Shown here piece after piece: positions 44,745-53,188 of a stretch of 64,000 bases of DNA. The stretch is from Desulfurobacterium atlanticum (GTDB taxonomy: Bacteria; Aquificota; Aquificia; Desulfurobacteriales; Desulfurobacteriaceae). The stretch lies in assembly GCF_900188395.1 (NCBI RefSeq), contig NZ_FZOB01000005.1:1-64000 (forward strand), read 5' to 3'. Positions within the stretch are counted from its first letter, which is position 1, and every line of letters starts with the position of its first letter. The translations under genes were made by a program, and so were the position numbers. The notes under the pieces were generated by a model. The model had not been told where the DNA came from, searched no databases, and saw only the letters and a list, made by a program, of their open reading frames with translations.

Positions 44745-46100
44745 TTACAGGGCACTATCAACTGAGCGTGTTAACACTCCTTCAATCTCATATAAGAGGG
44801 ATTGAATTTGAGCATCTTTTTCTCTTAGCTCTTTTATTCTGTTGTAAGCGTGCATTGCTGTTGTGTGGTCGCTTCTGTTAAATGCTGCGGCTATCTTTGG
44901 ATAGGAGTAATTCCCAAGTTTTTTACACAGATACATAGCTATCTGCCTTGCCAGTGCTATCTGCTTTTTCCTTGAATTTCCGTCAAGGTCCTCTATTTTC
45001 ACGTTCATTATCTGTGATACTGCTTTTTTGATTTCATCTACAGGAAGGGTTTCTGAAAATGATTCAGAAACTGATGTAGAATTTCCAGGTTCTATACTTA
45101 GAGTTGTTCTGACAAGTTCTGCGTCAAGCGGTTTTCCTTCAAGCTGTGCCTTTGCTTTAAGTTTAAGCAATGTTCCTTCAAGCTGTCTTATGTTTGACTT
45201 TATACGGCTTGCTATGAGCTTTAGAACTTCGTCAGACACTTCTATTCCTTCGTCTTCAGCTTTTCTTCTCAGTATGGCTATTCTTGTTTCAAAATCTGGC
45301 GGCTGAATGTCGGCTATAAGTCCCCACTCAAATCTGCTTCTCAGTCTTTCTGTTAACATTGGAATGTCTTTTGGTGGCCTGTCGCTTGTTAGGACAACCT
45401 GTTTTCCTGAATCGTAAAGAGCGTTAAATGTGTGGAAAAATTCTATCTGTGTTCTATCTTTTCCGCTTATAAATTGGATATCGTCTATAAGAAGAATATC
45501 AACCGTTCTATATTTTTCTCTAAACTGTGTCATTCTGTCGTTTCTTAAAGAATCTATAAGGTCGTTCATAAAGCTTTCTGTTGTTACATAAACTACCGTT
45601 TTTGATGGAAAATGCTCTTTAACAAAGTTTCCAATTGCCTGCATAAGGTGGGTTTTTCCAAGCCCAACTCCCCCGTAGATAAACAAAGGGTTGTAAGCTT
45701 TCCCTGGATTTTCGGCAACAGCTATTGCGGCAGCATGGGCAAACTGGTTACTTGAACCGACTATGAAGTTTTCAAAGGTGTATTTTGGATTAAGGTTTGA
45801 TTCTATTTTTGGTGCTTTTTTTGTGCTTAAGTTAAGTTCAAGCATAACACCTTTTGATGCTTTTTCCTGTAAAACTATTGATATTTTTAGGGGTTTGCCG
45901 AAATTTTTTCCAACCACGTTTTGAATTAGGGGGAGGTATCTTTTTTCTACAAACTCTTTGGTTATATTGTCTTTTGCTTTTAAAGTTAATCTATTTCCTG
46001 ATACAGATATAAATTCAAGGTCCTTTATCCAGGTTTTGTATTCGTGTGGTTTTATGCTTTTTTTAAGCTCGTTTAAGCATTTGTCCCATACTGCCTTCAC
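44745..46100 (-). CDS. dnaA: Chromosomal replication initiator DnaA
   Basis: 451 aa. Domain I starts VKAVWDKCLNELKKSI; domain III has Walker A GGVGLGKTHLMQAIGN, Walker B ILLIDDIQF and the sensor region SDRPPKDI; domain IV ends with the box-recognition segment FNRSDHTTAMHAYNRI. The start is GTG at 46100 with GGGGAGGT upstream; a 16-codon longer ATG form has no ribosome binding site and extends past the normal N-terminus. oriC begins at the base after its stop. Confidence 0.97.
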   Translation of the reverse strand: MKAVWDKCLNELKKSIKPHEYKTWIKDLEFISVSGNRLTLKAKDNITKEFVEKRYLPLIQNVVGKNFGKPLKISIVLQEKASKGVMLELNLSTKKAPKIESNLNPKYTFENFIVGSSNQFAHAAAIAVAENPGKAYNPLFIYGGVGLGKTHLMQAIGNFVKEHFPSKTVVYVTTESFMNDLIDSLRNDRMTQFREKYRTVDILLIDDIQFISGKDRTQIEFFHTFNALYDSGKQVVLTSDRPPKDIPMLTERLRSRFEWGLIADIQPPDFETRIAILRRKAEDEGIEVSDEVLKLIASRIKSNIRQLEGTLLKLKAKAQLEGKPLDAELVRTTLSIEPGNSTSVSESFSETLPVDEIKKAVSQIMNVKIEDLDGNSRKKQIALARQIAMYLCKKLGNYSYPKIAAAFNRSDHTTAMHAYNRIKELREKDAQIQSLLYEIEGVLTRSVDSAL

Positions 46101-46161
46101 TTTGATACCTCCCCACGAATTCATAATGTGTATCCACCATTCTATCAATTTGGAGATTTGG

Positions 46162-46170
46162 TGTGGATAA
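46162..46170 (-). promoter_or_regulatory. DnaA box upstream of dnaA
   Basis: Exact TTATCCACA on the minus strand, 62 nt before the dnaA GTG. Its place upstream of dnaA suggests autoregulation or a second origin module. Confidence 0.6.
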
Positions 46171-46568
46171 ATTGCAGGGTGTAAATATATAATTTTTTGT
46201 GAAGGTTTGTCACTTGTTTAAAACTGTAGTGAGCTACTTTAGTATCCTGTCTGATTGGCTTTTGTTGACAATAAAATGTGCTTATTCAATGTAGTGTTGC
46301 AAGGTTTTAAAGAATTTTATTAAAAACTATGCAATATTCTATTAGTTGGCGGACAGTTGTTACAACAACTGAGTTTGAGATTTTTTTTAAAAGTAAACTT
46401 TTGCGCTTAAAATTTTTTTAAAATGCGACTAAAAAAATGGAAGATATTTAAAATGTTTTTCGTTTTTCTTTCTATATTTAGATATTTTTAAATTAAACAT
46501 ACTTTTTTATTAAAAATAAGATAAAAGTTTAATGTTAATTTAACATCTTTTTTTTAAAAAAAACCGGG
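46171..46568. other. AT-rich divergent intergenic region dnaA-proS
   Basis: About 400 nt without a supported gene. It holds long A/T runs (notably 46380-46560), several possible promoters including TTGACA at 46268-46273, an 18-bp palindrome and the dnaA leader. It could act as an unwinding element or bipartite-origin partner of the boxes at 44.6 kb. No RNA gene is recognised. Confidence 0.6.
46354..46371. promoter_or_regulatory. Palindrome in dnaA-proS region
   Basis: CAGTTGTT-AC-AACAACTG, perfect arms with a 2-nt centre, in otherwise A/T-run sequence. Operator-like; ligand unknown. Confidence 0.4.
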
Positions 46569-46574
46569 TATAAT
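46569..46574 (+). promoter_or_regulatory. -10 element for proS
   Basis: TATAAT 38 nt before the proS ATG at the right edge of the AT-rich region; -35 weak. Confidence 0.45.
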
Positions 46575-46612
46575 TATAGTCCTAATATAAAGCAGTTTCA
46601 GGAGGTTGTTTA

Positions 46613-48313
46613 ATGAGATTTTCTAAACTTTTTGCTCCAACACTTAAAGAGTCACCTTCAGACGCTGAAATTCCAAGTCATAAACTTTTGATAAGAGCTG
46701 GATTTATCAGGAAGAAGGCAGCCGGCCTTTATGATATTTTGCCTCTTGGTGTGAAAACTCTTATGAAAATAGAGAAAATAATAAGAGAGGAGATGGAAAG
46801 AGCAGGAGCTCTGGAGGTTATTCTCCCAATTATGCATCCTGCAGAATTGTGGATTGAAAGCGGAAGGTGGGATGTTTACGGTAAGGAGATGATAAAGTTT
46901 AAAGATAGACATGAAAGGGATTATGCTCTTGGACCAACAGCCGAAGAGATGATAACAGACCTTGTGAGAAAGGAGATTCGTTCATATAAGCAGTTACCTA
47001 TCAATCTTTTCCAGATAGGTAGGAAGTTCAGGGATGAGATACGACCAAGGTTTGGATTGATGAGATGTAGAGAATTTATTATGAAAGATGCTTACTCTTT
47101 TCATGTTTCTGATGAGGATGCTGAAAGGGAATACTGGAATATGTATGAAACCTATTCAAGGATTTTTCAAAGAATGGGTCTTGAGTTTAAAGCTGTTGAA
47201 GCTGATACTGGAGAGATTGGCGGGAAATTTTCCCATGAATTTATGGTTATTGCTGATACAGGAGAAGGAAAGCTTGTTTACTGTGAATCCTGCGGATACG
47301 CTGCAAGTACTGAGAAGGCTGAACAGGCAGAATCAGAAGTGGATACTGATAGAGAATCTAAGTTTTCATCTGTTGAAGAGATACATACACCTGATGTTAA
47401 AAGTATAGATGATGTTGCTGAATTTATAGGAATTGATAAAAGTGAAATTGCAAAGCTTATAGTTGTTATTGCAGATGAAAAACCTTATGCTGTTCTTTTA
47501 AGAGGTGACAGGGAGATTAATGAACTAAAGTTATCAAGGCTTTTAGGTGTTAAAGATTTTAGGTTTGCCACAGATGAAGAAGTTAGAGAGTTTACAGGTC
47601 AGGAGCCGGGCTTTCTATCTCCTTTAGATGTTAAGATTCCACTTGTTGTTGATGTATCTATAGCTTCCATGGTTAATTTTACTGCTGGTAGTGGTAAAAA
47701 AGATTACCATCTAAAAAATGTAAACTGGGGAAGGGATTTTGATGTTGAGAAGTTTGTTGATATTTCTGAGGTAAAAGGTGGAGATAGATGTCCAAAGTGT
47801 GGTGCTTCTCTTATAGAGAAGAGAGGAATAGAGGTCGGTCACATATTTAAACTGGGAACAAAATACAGTGAAGCTATGAACTGTGTTTTTGTTGATGAGG
47901 ATGGGAAGGAAAAGCCGATGGTAATGGGGTGTTACGGAATTGGTGTGACAAGAGTAATGGCTGCTGCTGTTGAGCAAAATTTTGATGAGTCGGGAATTAT
48001 CTGGCCTGTTCCAATAGCTCCTTTTGAGGTTGAGGTAATTCCTGTAAATGTGAAAAACAGTCAGCAGATGGAAATGGCTGAGAAGATTTATGAGGAGTTA
48101 AAGAGAAAAGGTATTGACGTTCTTCTTGATGATAGAAATGAAAGAGCTGGTTTCAAATTTAAAGATGCTGACCTTATAGGTATTCCTTTTCAGATTGTTG
48201 TTGGTAAGAAAGTTTCTGATGGAGTTGTGGAGTTGAAGATTAGAAAAACAGGAGAGAAAGTGGAGGTTAGTGTGGCAGAAATTACTGAAAAGGTTTTATC
48301 TTTCTTGAGTTAA
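46613..48313 (+). CDS. proS: Prolyl-tRNA synthetase, bacterial type
   Basis: 566-aa class II synthetase. Motif 1 region VILPIMHPAELWIESGRW, motif 2 KFRDEIRPRFGLMRCREF, the bacterial editing insertion (about 220-400, with VVIADEKPYAVLLRGDREINE), motif 3 MGCYGIGVTRVMAA, and the anticodon-binding domain. First plus-strand gene right of the origin, codirectional with replication. AGGAGG ribosome binding site. Confidence 0.97.
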   Translation: MRFSKLFAPTLKESPSDAEIPSHKLLIRAGFIRKKAAGLYDILPLGVKTLMKIEKIIREEMERAGALEVILPIMHPAELWIESGRWDVYGKEMIKFKDRHERDYALGPTAEEMITDLVRKEIRSYKQLPINLFQIGRKFRDEIRPRFGLMRCREFIMKDAYSFHVSDEDAEREYWNMYETYSRIFQRMGLEFKAVEADTGEIGGKFSHEFMVIADTGEGKLVYCESCGYAASTEKAEQAESEVDTDRESKFSSVEEIHTPDVKSIDDVAEFIGIDKSEIAKLIVVIADEKPYAVLLRGDREINELKLSRLLGVKDFRFATDEEVREFTGQEPGFLSPLDVKIPLVVDVSIASMVNFTAGSGKKDYHLKNVNWGRDFDVEKFVDISEVKGGDRCPKCGASLIEKRGIEVGHIFKLGTKYSEAMNCVFVDEDGKEKPMVMGCYGIGVTRVMAAAVEQNFDESGIIWPVPIAPFEVEVIPVNVKNSQQMEMAEKIYEELKRKGIDVLLDDRNERAGFKFKDADLIGIPFQIVVGKKVSDGVVELKIRKTGEKVEVSVAEITEKVLSFLS

Positions 48314-48328
48314 ACTTTAAGGTATTTT

Positions 48329-49087
48329 TTAGTGTTGTTTGTTTTTTTCAAGTTCCCATAGAAATATGTATTTAGCAAATTTGTAATAAGATGTAGTAAT
48401 TGCTACTGTTAGTCCCCTTATGCCGTCCAAAAATCCCATGTGTATGAAATATTCTCTTATAAAAGCCCATGTTGGGTTAAGTAAAAGTTTATGTATTTTA
48501 AATTTCTTGCCACTTTTATACATCTCTTCAGCAGATAGTTTTGCATATTTGATAGATTTCTGATAGTGCTCATAGATGTTTTTATATGTGTAGTGGAATA
48601 GATAACCGTTTAACTTTTCTACTTTTCCGTCAATTGCAAGGTATTCGTGAACGTTGCCGCCTTCCCATCTGGGATTACTTTCCTTTTTTACAAGTCTTAA
48701 AACCCGGTCTGGCTGCCATACATGGTTTAGAAATTTACCTGCGTAGAAAGTTTTTCTATTAAGTATAAATCCATCTGCTTTGTTCTTTTTTATAGCTTCA
48801 ATTATCTCTTTTTTAAGTTCTTTAGAAACAACTTCGTCAGCATCAAGAAATAGAATCCATTTCTGTGTGCATTTTTCTATTAAAGAGTTTTTCTGTTCTC
48901 TAAAGCCTTTCCAATCTTCAATAAAAACTCTTGCCCCATAGTTTTTAGCTATTTCTACAGTTTTATCTTTTGAGTGACTGTCAATTATTACAATCTCTGA
49001 AGCTATATCTTTAATGGCTTCAAGGGTTTTGGGCAGATTTTCTTCTTCATTGTAGGTTATCATTGCAACTGTCAGTGGAAGTTTCAT
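48329..49087 (-). CDS. Family 2 glycosyltransferase, WaaE/KdtX-like
   Basis: 252 aa. GT2 fold: VAMITYNEEENLPKTLEAI, IVIIDSHSKDKT, KWILFLDADEVVS (DxD-type) and RNRKTFYAGKFL-like segment with WQPDRVLRLV. The pattern matches the WaaE/KdtX group that glycosylates the lipopolysaccharide core; the donor is unknown. Convergent with proS, 15 nt away. Confidence 0.85.
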   Translation of the reverse strand: MKLPLTVAMITYNEEENLPKTLEAIKDIASEIVIIDSHSKDKTVEIAKNYGARVFIEDWKGFREQKNSLIEKCTQKWILFLDADEVVSKELKKEIIEAIKKNKADGFILNRKTFYAGKFLNHVWQPDRVLRLVKKESNPRWEGGNVHEYLAIDGKVEKLNGYLFHYTYKNIYEHYQKSIKYAKLSAEEMYKSGKKFKIHKLLLNPTWAFIREYFIHMGFLDGIRGLTVAITTSYYKFAKYIFLWELEKNKQH

Positions 49088-49187
49088 AAGTTCCCTTTTA
49101 ATAAAGTGTTTATAGGGATTATATTAAATTGTTATAAGAATTAAGCGTTGCAAGGTAAATTTTTTGTAAAAATTTCCTTTTTAAGGG

Positions 49188-49216
49188 TTGACACTTACGC
49201 TTACTTCTCCTATATT
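49188..49216 (+). promoter_or_regulatory. Promoter of tRNA-Glu
   Basis: TTGACA (49188-49193), 17-nt spacer, TATATT (49211-49216); initiation near 49223, 9 nt before the tRNA. Same elements as the tRNA-Gly promoter. Confidence 0.7.
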
Positions 49217-49231
49217 TCCTCCTACGCTGTT

Positions 49232-49309
<78 letters not shown>

Positions 49310-49313
49310 CTTG

Positions 49314-49342
49314 TTGACATTTGTGCGGGAGCGGAGTAAATT
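49314..49342 (+). promoter_or_regulatory. Candidate promoter for a small RNA
   Basis: TTGACA (49314-49319), 17-nt spacer, TAAATT (49337-49342), 5 nt after the tRNA-Glu CCA end. No ORF follows; a terminator lies about 70 nt downstream. Confidence 0.5.
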
Positions 49343-49348
49343 TGTCTT

Positions 49349-49422
49349 CATCATACCCCCCTTTTCCCCCTCCCTCCCCATATATGGAGAAAGCTGGCAC
49401 CTGCAGGTGCCAGCCTCTTTTT
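49349..49422 (+). ncRNA. Candidate C-rich small RNA
   Basis: About 74 nt between a TTGACA/TAAATT promoter and an intrinsic terminator. The 5' half has C tracts, including CCCTCCCTCCCC (contains CCTCC, the anti-Shine-Dalgarno core), with little self-structure before the terminator stem. C-rich single-stranded regions are a feature of trans-acting sRNAs that pair with ribosome binding sites. It could instead be only a tRNA trailer. Confidence 0.4.
49393..49422 (+). terminator. Intrinsic terminator
   Basis: Nearly perfect stem GCTGGCACCT/AGGTGCCAGC followed by CTCTTTTT. Strong on the plus strand. It may also stop the minus-strand phosphorylase transcript, although the U tract is poor there. Confidence 0.8.
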
Positions 49423-49470
49423 ATAAACGTACATAAATATAACATTTTTCCTTCAATTAAACAATCTTTA

Positions 49471-50742
49471 TCAATAGATAATTTTTTTGATCAGTTCAGG
49501 TTTTTCACGTTTTTCCTTTTCTATTTTAAATGCTGATAGAAATTTCTTAACAAAAGCTGTTTCATCTCCGGAGTTGAAAATTATTTCTCCGATTGTTTCT
49601 CCCTTTTTAACGTAGCTTCCAATTTTTTTGAAAAATCTAAGTCCTACAGTGTAGTCTATTTTATCCTCTTTTTTCTTTCTTCCTCCCCCCATTTCTACAA
49701 TAAGAAATCCAAGGGTTTCTCCATCAATTTTTGTTATGTAACCTTCATTTTTACTTTTAACGCAAATTTTGTTCTTTCCTTTAGGCAGTTTTGTTGTGCC
49801 GCCAAGATATTCTATCCATTCACAAAAGCGGGGTAGTGCTTTTCCCGAGAGAATTATGTTTTCTGCTTTCTCTTTTCCTTCTTTGAAAGTTCCTTTTTTT
49901 GTAATTTTGAAAATTATTCCCACCAATGTGGTTACTACTTCAAGAAGATCGTTTGCTATATCTCCCGATAGGGCGTTAAGAGATTCTTCTATCTCAATGG
50001 CATTCCCGGCAGTTCTTCCAAGTGGTTGATTCATCTCTGTAATTGCGGCTCCCGCCTTTTTACCATAAAGTTTTGATACGTTCACCAGTCCTTCTGCTAA
50101 CTTTTCTGCATCTTCCATCTTTTTCATAAATGCTCCAGATCCAACTTTTACATCAAACACTATTCCGTCTGTATTAATACACAGCTTTTTACTTAAAATA
50201 CTTGAGACTATTAAAGGGATACTTTCAACTGTTGATGTTGCATCTCTTAAAGCGTAAATTTTTCTGTCAGCAGGGGCTATTTCCCGGGTCTGGCAGGATA
50301 TTGAGAATCCAAACTTTTTCACCACATCTTCTATCTCTTTTTTGTTTAGGGTGACTTTCATTCCGGTACTTTCCATTTTATCTGCTGTTCCGCCGGTAAA
50401 TCCAAGGGCTCTACCTGATAAAAGCACAGCAGGCAGTCCAAGTTCTGCAAGAACAGGCGCTATAACAAATGAAACTTTATCTCCTATTCCTCCTGTGCTG
50501 TGCTTGTCAACGATTGTTCCGTCAATGTTTATATTTACCGTTTCACCACTTTTAAGCATTGCATCTGTAAGAAAAAGTGTTTCTCTATCGGTCATTCCCT
50601 TAAAGTAAATTGCCATTAAAAGTGCAGCCATTTGATAATCCGGAATCTCTTCACTTACATATTTTTTAACAGTTTCTCTTATCTCTTCTTCTGATAACTC
50701 AAATCCGTCCCTTTTCTTTTTTATTATCTCTTTAAACAACAT
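49471..50742 (-). CDS. Pyrimidine-nucleoside (thymidine) phosphorylase
   Basis: 423-aa phosphorylase of the DeoA/Pdp family cleaving pyrimidine nucleosides to base and ribose-1-phosphate. Signature VDKHSTGGIGDKVSFVIAP, SGRALGFTGGTADKMES, and DGIVFDVKVGSGAFMKK. C-terminal domain present with GLRFFKKIGSYVKKGETIGEI. Substrate (thymidine or uridine) not determined. First gene of the run is the upstream M50 protease, 12 nt away. Confidence 0.92.
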   Translation of the reverse strand: MLFKEIIKKKRDGFELSEEEIRETVKKYVSEEIPDYQMAALLMAIYFKGMTDRETLFLTDAMLKSGETVNINIDGTIVDKHSTGGIGDKVSFVIAPVLAELGLPAVLLSGRALGFTGGTADKMESTGMKVTLNKKEIEDVVKKFGFSISCQTREIAPADRKIYALRDATSTVESIPLIVSSILSKKLCINTDGIVFDVKVGSGAFMKKMEDAEKLAEGLVNVSKLYGKKAGAAITEMNQPLGRTAGNAIEIEESLNALSGDIANDLLEVVTTLVGIIFKITKKGTFKEGKEKAENIILSGKALPRFCEWIEYLGGTTKLPKGKNKICVKSKNEGYITKIDGETLGFLIVEMGGGRKKKEDKIDYTVGLRFFKKIGSYVKKGETIGEIIFNSGDETAFVKKFLSAFKIEKEKREKPELIKKIIY

Positions 50743-50754
50743 CTTAACTTCCCT

Positions 50755-51390
50755 TTAAAAAAGGTTTACTCCGACAACTTTTGCCATGAGAAAGCTTATA
50801 CTGTTTATTGTGTTCATTAGTATGGAGGTAAACGGCGGAAGCATTATTATTGCTATGAGAATAAACATTCCATAAGGCTCATACTTTCTGATTTTTAAAA
50901 GTGTTTCAGCCGGTAAGAAATATTCAAGAATTCTGTATCCATCAAGAGGTGGTATGGGAAGAAGGTTAAATACTCCAAATGCGATGTTTATAAATGCACC
51001 CCATGTAAAGAATATTGTTAAGGGCAGACCTATAGATGCAGGGATGTATACTGTAGATAATACTTTAAGGAATATAAGGAACAGAAAGGCACTTATAAAG
51101 TTTGATGCCGGGCCTGCAAGAGCTACAAGTAACATTCCAAGCCTTTTATTTTTTATTTTTCTAAATAGAAGTGGATTGACAGGGACCGGTTTTGCCCAGC
51201 CAAAATGAACAAGCAAAAGAGCTATAAATCCAACAATATCTATATGGGCTATTGGATTTAGAGTCAATCTTCCGTAAAGTTTGGGAGTTGGGTCTCCCAA
51301 TCTGTAAGCTACATATCCGTGGGCAAACTCGTGGATTGTTAATGCCCATAGTATTGCAGGGATGCCTATTATCCATTCTGTTGCGTTTAT
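50755..51390 (-). CDS. Site-2 protease family (M50) membrane metalloprotease, with ATA start
   Basis: 211-aa intramembrane zinc protease. From the ATA start: an opening helix, HEFAHG (His20, Glu21, His24), GDPTPKLYGRLTLNP, AHIDIVGF, FGWAKPVPVNP, ALAGPASNF and PIPPLDG (third zinc ligand Asp). This is the complete typical SREBP-like short M50 protein. Upstream in frame there is TGA, then only AAG GAG GAT ATC ATA; no ATG/GTG/TTG occurs before HEFAHG. GGAGG lies exactly 5 nt before ATA. The first in-frame ATG (51300) would delete the active site. Confidence 0.88.
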   Translation of the reverse strand: MNATEWIIGIPAILWALTIHEFAHGYVAYRLGDPTPKLYGRLTLNPIAHIDIVGFIALLLVHFGWAKPVPVNPLLFRKIKNKRLGMLLVALAGPASNFISAFLFLIFLKVLSTVYIPASIGLPLTIFFTWGAFINIAFGVFNLLPIPPLDGYRILEYFLPAETLLKIRKYEPYGMFILIAIIMLPPFTSILMNTINSISFLMAKVVGVNLF

Positions 51391-51414
51391 GATATCCTCC
51401 TTTCATATTTGGTT

Positions 51415-52020
51415 TTAAATTTTTTCTTCAACAATATCTCCGTAAGGTTCCACCTCTTTGAAAATCTGTCCCTGAAAGCGGTAAACCTGACAGTATGGAG
51501 ATTTCCAGCAGTCCGGCGGTAGCCCGGCTTTTAGACAGGTTTGGGATAAAAACTCTTCTTCATTCCATCCCCACTCTACAGGAACCTGAGGAAGGAGGAG
51601 GCCACTTGCAAAACCGCACCGAACTATCAATCCATCTCTTCCGACTTTTATTTCTTCAGGTAGTTTTTCAGGTGGAACATCTAAAAGTTCAGGTGGTGTT
51701 AAAACGGTAACTTCAAATGTTACATTTTCAAGTTCTGATGGGTCCATCGGAGGAAATCTCGGGTCTTTTGTTGCTGCAGAAATTGCAGCGTCTATTGTTG
51801 CTTCTATAAGTGGCATTACAGGTTCTGGAAATCCTATACATCCTCTGAGCTGGTCTGCCGGGAAAGTTTTTATGGTTACAAAAACACCCCTTTTCTCAAA
51901 TAGCTCTGGTGGTGTATCTGGCGGTATAGGAAATTTTCTTCCGTTTATTAGAAGCTCTTCCACTGTTGTCCTTGCAACTTTTACAAGGAATTTTCCGTAT
52001 TCTAAGGGAAGCAGTTCCAT
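51415..52020 (-). CDS. AMMECR1 domain protein (AmmeMemoRadiSam A-like)
   Basis: 201-aa protein of the AMMECR1 family, with the signature LRGCIGF and RFPPMDPSEL, LTPPELLDVPP, VRCGFASGLLLPQVPVEWGW and QTCLKAG. Partner genes (Memo, radical SAM) of the AmmeMemoRadiSam system are not adjacent. Pro-rich and closer in style to archaeal members, so acquisition is possible. 1 nt after the serpin stop region; function unknown. Confidence 0.85.
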   Translation of the reverse strand: MELLPLEYGKFLVKVARTTVEELLINGRKFPIPPDTPPELFEKRGVFVTIKTFPADQLRGCIGFPEPVMPLIEATIDAAISAATKDPRFPPMDPSELENVTFEVTVLTPPELLDVPPEKLPEEIKVGRDGLIVRCGFASGLLLPQVPVEWGWNEEEFLSQTCLKAGLPPDCWKSPYCQVYRFQGQIFKEVEPYGDIVEEKI

Positions 52021-52021
52021 T

Positions 52022-53170
52022 TTACTCCTCCAGAGGATTAGCTATATATCCTGTAAATAAAATAGTTCCTTTTTTATCTGTTATGGTGAAAAAGAATGGT
52101 CTGTCTATTTTAAACAGTTTTTTAGGTCTTGGAAGGATAGATTTTAAACCTATTACAACGGCTGTTGCAGCGGCAGCTTCTGTTCCGTTTTCATCCACAT
52201 TAATAAATGTCTGATGAATCGCTTTCTGAACGTAAAGATTTTTCTTTCCGGTCATTTCAGAAAGGTCTGCTTCCATGTTGAAAACATCTTTTATTCCGAT
52301 TTTTGAAAGTGGTTTTTTAAGATATGTTCTGTTTTTAAGTTTAAATTTTGGCATTTCAAGGTCAACATTTTTAAAATTTAGTTTGTTTAAAACATTGTTG
52401 TAGTTTTCATATGTGAGTTTAAAGTTTTCCGTTTTTGGAACAAATATGTTCATTCTGTAACAATTTTTATAGAAAAGGGAAATCGCTTTCACCGTTTCAT
52501 TTTCAAAAGTTTTAAACCTTCCTGATGTTTTCATCATCGGTACTTTTACAGTTTTACCTAATGTGTAAAAAGGTTTGTTTTCTGTTAGTTCTTTTTTAAA
52601 AGGTATCAGCCAGTTATCTTTAAAATGGATAGCGTTAACTATTATTAAACGGGAAAGGGAGTTTACGTCGGATGGTTTTAAAAGGTTTTTTATTTTACCT
52701 TTAGTTGTTTTTTCCACATCCCTGTTGATAAGGTTAACGGTTTTTATCCTTTCTGTTTTGTTTTTAAAATCAACCTGTTTTATCTCAGGTTGATAAAAAT
52801 TTGTTACAGTTTTTAAAAAATTTCCTTTTAGTTTAAATCCTTTCTGGATATAGATTCCGTTAAAGAGTTTTAAATTTTCATCCGATTTTTTCTCTTCTAT
52901 TTCCTCTTTTATAAGTTTTCTGAGAACAGATTTTTCTGGATATAGAAAGCCTCTTTTAAGCTCTTTTTCTGTATTGTTCTCTGCTCCTTCATACACTGGT
53001 GAAAATGCTATGTAGATACTGTAGGGTGAAATAAGGATATTTTTCTTCTTTTTGTAAGAAGCGTTTAAAAATTTTAAACTGAAGTTGTTTACACTTTCTT
53101 CAAAAGTTCCTGCAACAGCACTTCCTGTTAGAAGAAGTGCTGCTAACAGGCTTAAAAATATTTTCCTCAT
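52022..53170 (-). CDS. Secreted serpin with inhibitory-type hinge
   Basis: 382 aa: signal peptide (about 1-20), then a full serpin fold. NILISPYSIYIAFSPVYEGA, LINRDVEKTTKGKIKNLL, LSRLIIVNAIHFKDNW, breach-region HQTFINVDENGTEAAAAT, and FKIDRPFFFTITD. The reactive-loop hinge GTEAAAAT (residues 329-336) matches inhibitory serpins. Counting P15 as Gly329 places P1-P1' at about Lys343-Ser344, suggesting a trypsin-like target. A periplasmic or extracellular protease inhibitor is inferred. Confidence 0.92.
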   Translation of the reverse strand: MRKIFLSLLAALLLTGSAVAGTFEESVNNFSLKFLNASYKKKKNILISPYSIYIAFSPVYEGAENNTEKELKRGFLYPEKSVLRKLIKEEIEEKKSDENLKLFNGIYIQKGFKLKGNFLKTVTNFYQPEIKQVDFKNKTERIKTVNLINRDVEKTTKGKIKNLLKPSDVNSLSRLIIVNAIHFKDNWLIPFKKELTENKPFYTLGKTVKVPMMKTSGRFKTFENETVKAISLFYKNCYRMNIFVPKTENFKLTYENYNNVLNKLNFKNVDLEMPKFKLKNRTYLKKPLSKIGIKDVFNMEADLSEMTGKKNLYVQKAIHQTFINVDENGTEAAAATAVVIGLKSILPRPKKLFKIDRPFFFTITDKKGTILFTGYIANPLEE

Positions 53171-53188
53171 TGTGTTTTCCTTATAAGG

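Noticed and set aside
44745-46148. dnaA starting at ATG 46148
   Set aside because: The 16 extra residues are unlike DnaA N-termini and there is no ribosome binding site; GTG 46100 follows GGGGAGGT.
51161-51406. 81-aa minus-strand ORF using the ATG upstream of the M50 gene
   Set aside because: It reads the conserved protease region in the wrong frame and gives a composition unlike a protein. The GGAGG it contains is better explained as the protease's own ribosome binding site.
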